Part shown: piece after piece, positions 63,851 through 64,000 of the stretch
Numbering within the stretch: position 1 is the stretch's first letter
Layout: the number at the start of each line of letters is the position of its first letter
Origin: Cognatiyoonia sediminum
Lineage (GTDB): Bacteria > Pseudomonadota > Alphaproteobacteria > Rhodobacterales > Rhodobacteraceae
Assembly: GCF_900129845.1 (NCBI RefSeq)
Contig: NZ_FQXB01000008.1
Coordinates: forward strand, 45,330 to 109,329
Direction of reading: 5' to 3'
Length of the DNA: 64,000 nucleotides
Made by a program: the position numbers and the translations under genes
The notes under the pieces: generated by a model
What the model was told of the DNA's origin: nothing
The model's input: only the letters and a program-made list of their open reading frames with translations
The model's database searches: none

Positions 63851-64000
63851 GCAAGAAACGTCGCGTATTTGATATTGATCTTCCGCAAGATGATACGCCG
63901 GAAAGCTTCCCCGCGGGGAAGGTTGAGGAAAAAGAGCGTCGCGGGCCGATGGCTGCTGCCATAACAGAGAATGCCGATAGCTTGAGGGAGCGGCAACGGC
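63847..64000 (+). CDS. parB: ParB-family partition protein, 3' truncated by window edge
   Basis: 51 residues are visible, beginning MSKKRRVFDIDLP. The ATG overlaps the parA stop (ATGA). Name is inferred from position directly after parA and from the basic KKRR start common in ParB proteins; the ParB/Spo0J domain itself lies beyond the window. The N-terminal region carries the second copy of the parS-like palindrome, encoding FPAGKV as in ParA. Confidence 0.8.
   Translation, partial: MSKKRRVFDIDLPQDDTPESFPAGKVEEKERRGPMAAAITENADSLRERQR
63906..63921. promoter_or_regulatory. parS-like palindrome, copy 2 (inside parB)
   Basis: Second perfect copy of CTTCCCCGCGGGGAAG, 380 bp from the first in the same orientation and with the same GTT flank. 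Located 20 codons into parB. Confidence 0.65.

Noticed and set aside
1..64000. CRISPR arrays, tRNA/rRNA genes, insertion sequences, prophage genes
   Set aside because: Looked for by eye on both strands; no direct-repeat array, tRNA-like cloverleaf, transposase motif or phage gene was found.

Overview
The window looks like an extrachromosomal replicon (chromid or large plasmid) of a marine alphaproteobacterium of the Rhodobacteraceae/Roseobacter type. This rests on protein character, the many overlapping start/stop pairs, TRAP and branched-chain-type ABC transporters, a dimethylglycine-dehydrogenase-like protein and, at the right end, a replication module: a DnaA-domain-I-like initiator divergent from parAB. 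No rRNA, tRNA, insertion sequence or CRISPR array was seen.

Layout. 1-5849: a tightly overlapping amino-sugar operon (two SIS proteins, ROK kinase, GatZ/KbaZ, NagA-type deacetylase, CutC) that fits N-acetylgalactosamine or N-acetylglucosamine phosphate catabolism. 6158-6784: XRE-cupin regulator. 6971-23413: a 3813-residue repeat protein with a C-terminal RTX block, and a convergent type I secretion operon (TolC, ABC, HlyD) presumably devoted to it; an OmpA-domain protein follows. 24202-31109: DUF3179 protein, an FAD/GCV-T fusion dehydrogenase, a ClC channel and a ThDP enzyme. 31592-38840: LysR regulator divergent from a four-gene operon (aldehyde dehydrogenase, an M19-dipeptidase-like protein that has lost metal ligands, a 560-residue unrecognised protein, DUF3726), then an SDR and a FAH-family hydrolase on the other strand.

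39288-43828: a complete Liv-type ABC transporter. 44298-49261: a full urease operon ureDABCEFG, divergent from it. 49303-52313: a DctB/DctD-like two-component pair whose regulator has lost the GAFTGA loop. After a 0.9-kb non-coding gap come a serine beta-lactamase-fold hydrolase, a DctPQM TRAP transporter, a glutaredoxin-MauE/DoxX fusion, a GH43 glycosidase, an HxlR-like double winged-helix regulator divergent from a VOC protein, and the replication/partition region (61363-64000) with two identical 16-bp palindromes that are good parS candidates.

The most notable items are the parS-like palindromes embedded in parA and parB, the giant secreted protein, the ALDH/degenerate-M19/unknown/DUF3726 operon, the GAFTGA-less DctD, and two separate transporters in which a strong hairpin sits exactly between the binding-protein gene and the permease gene. 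All family names come from reading the sequence without database searches.
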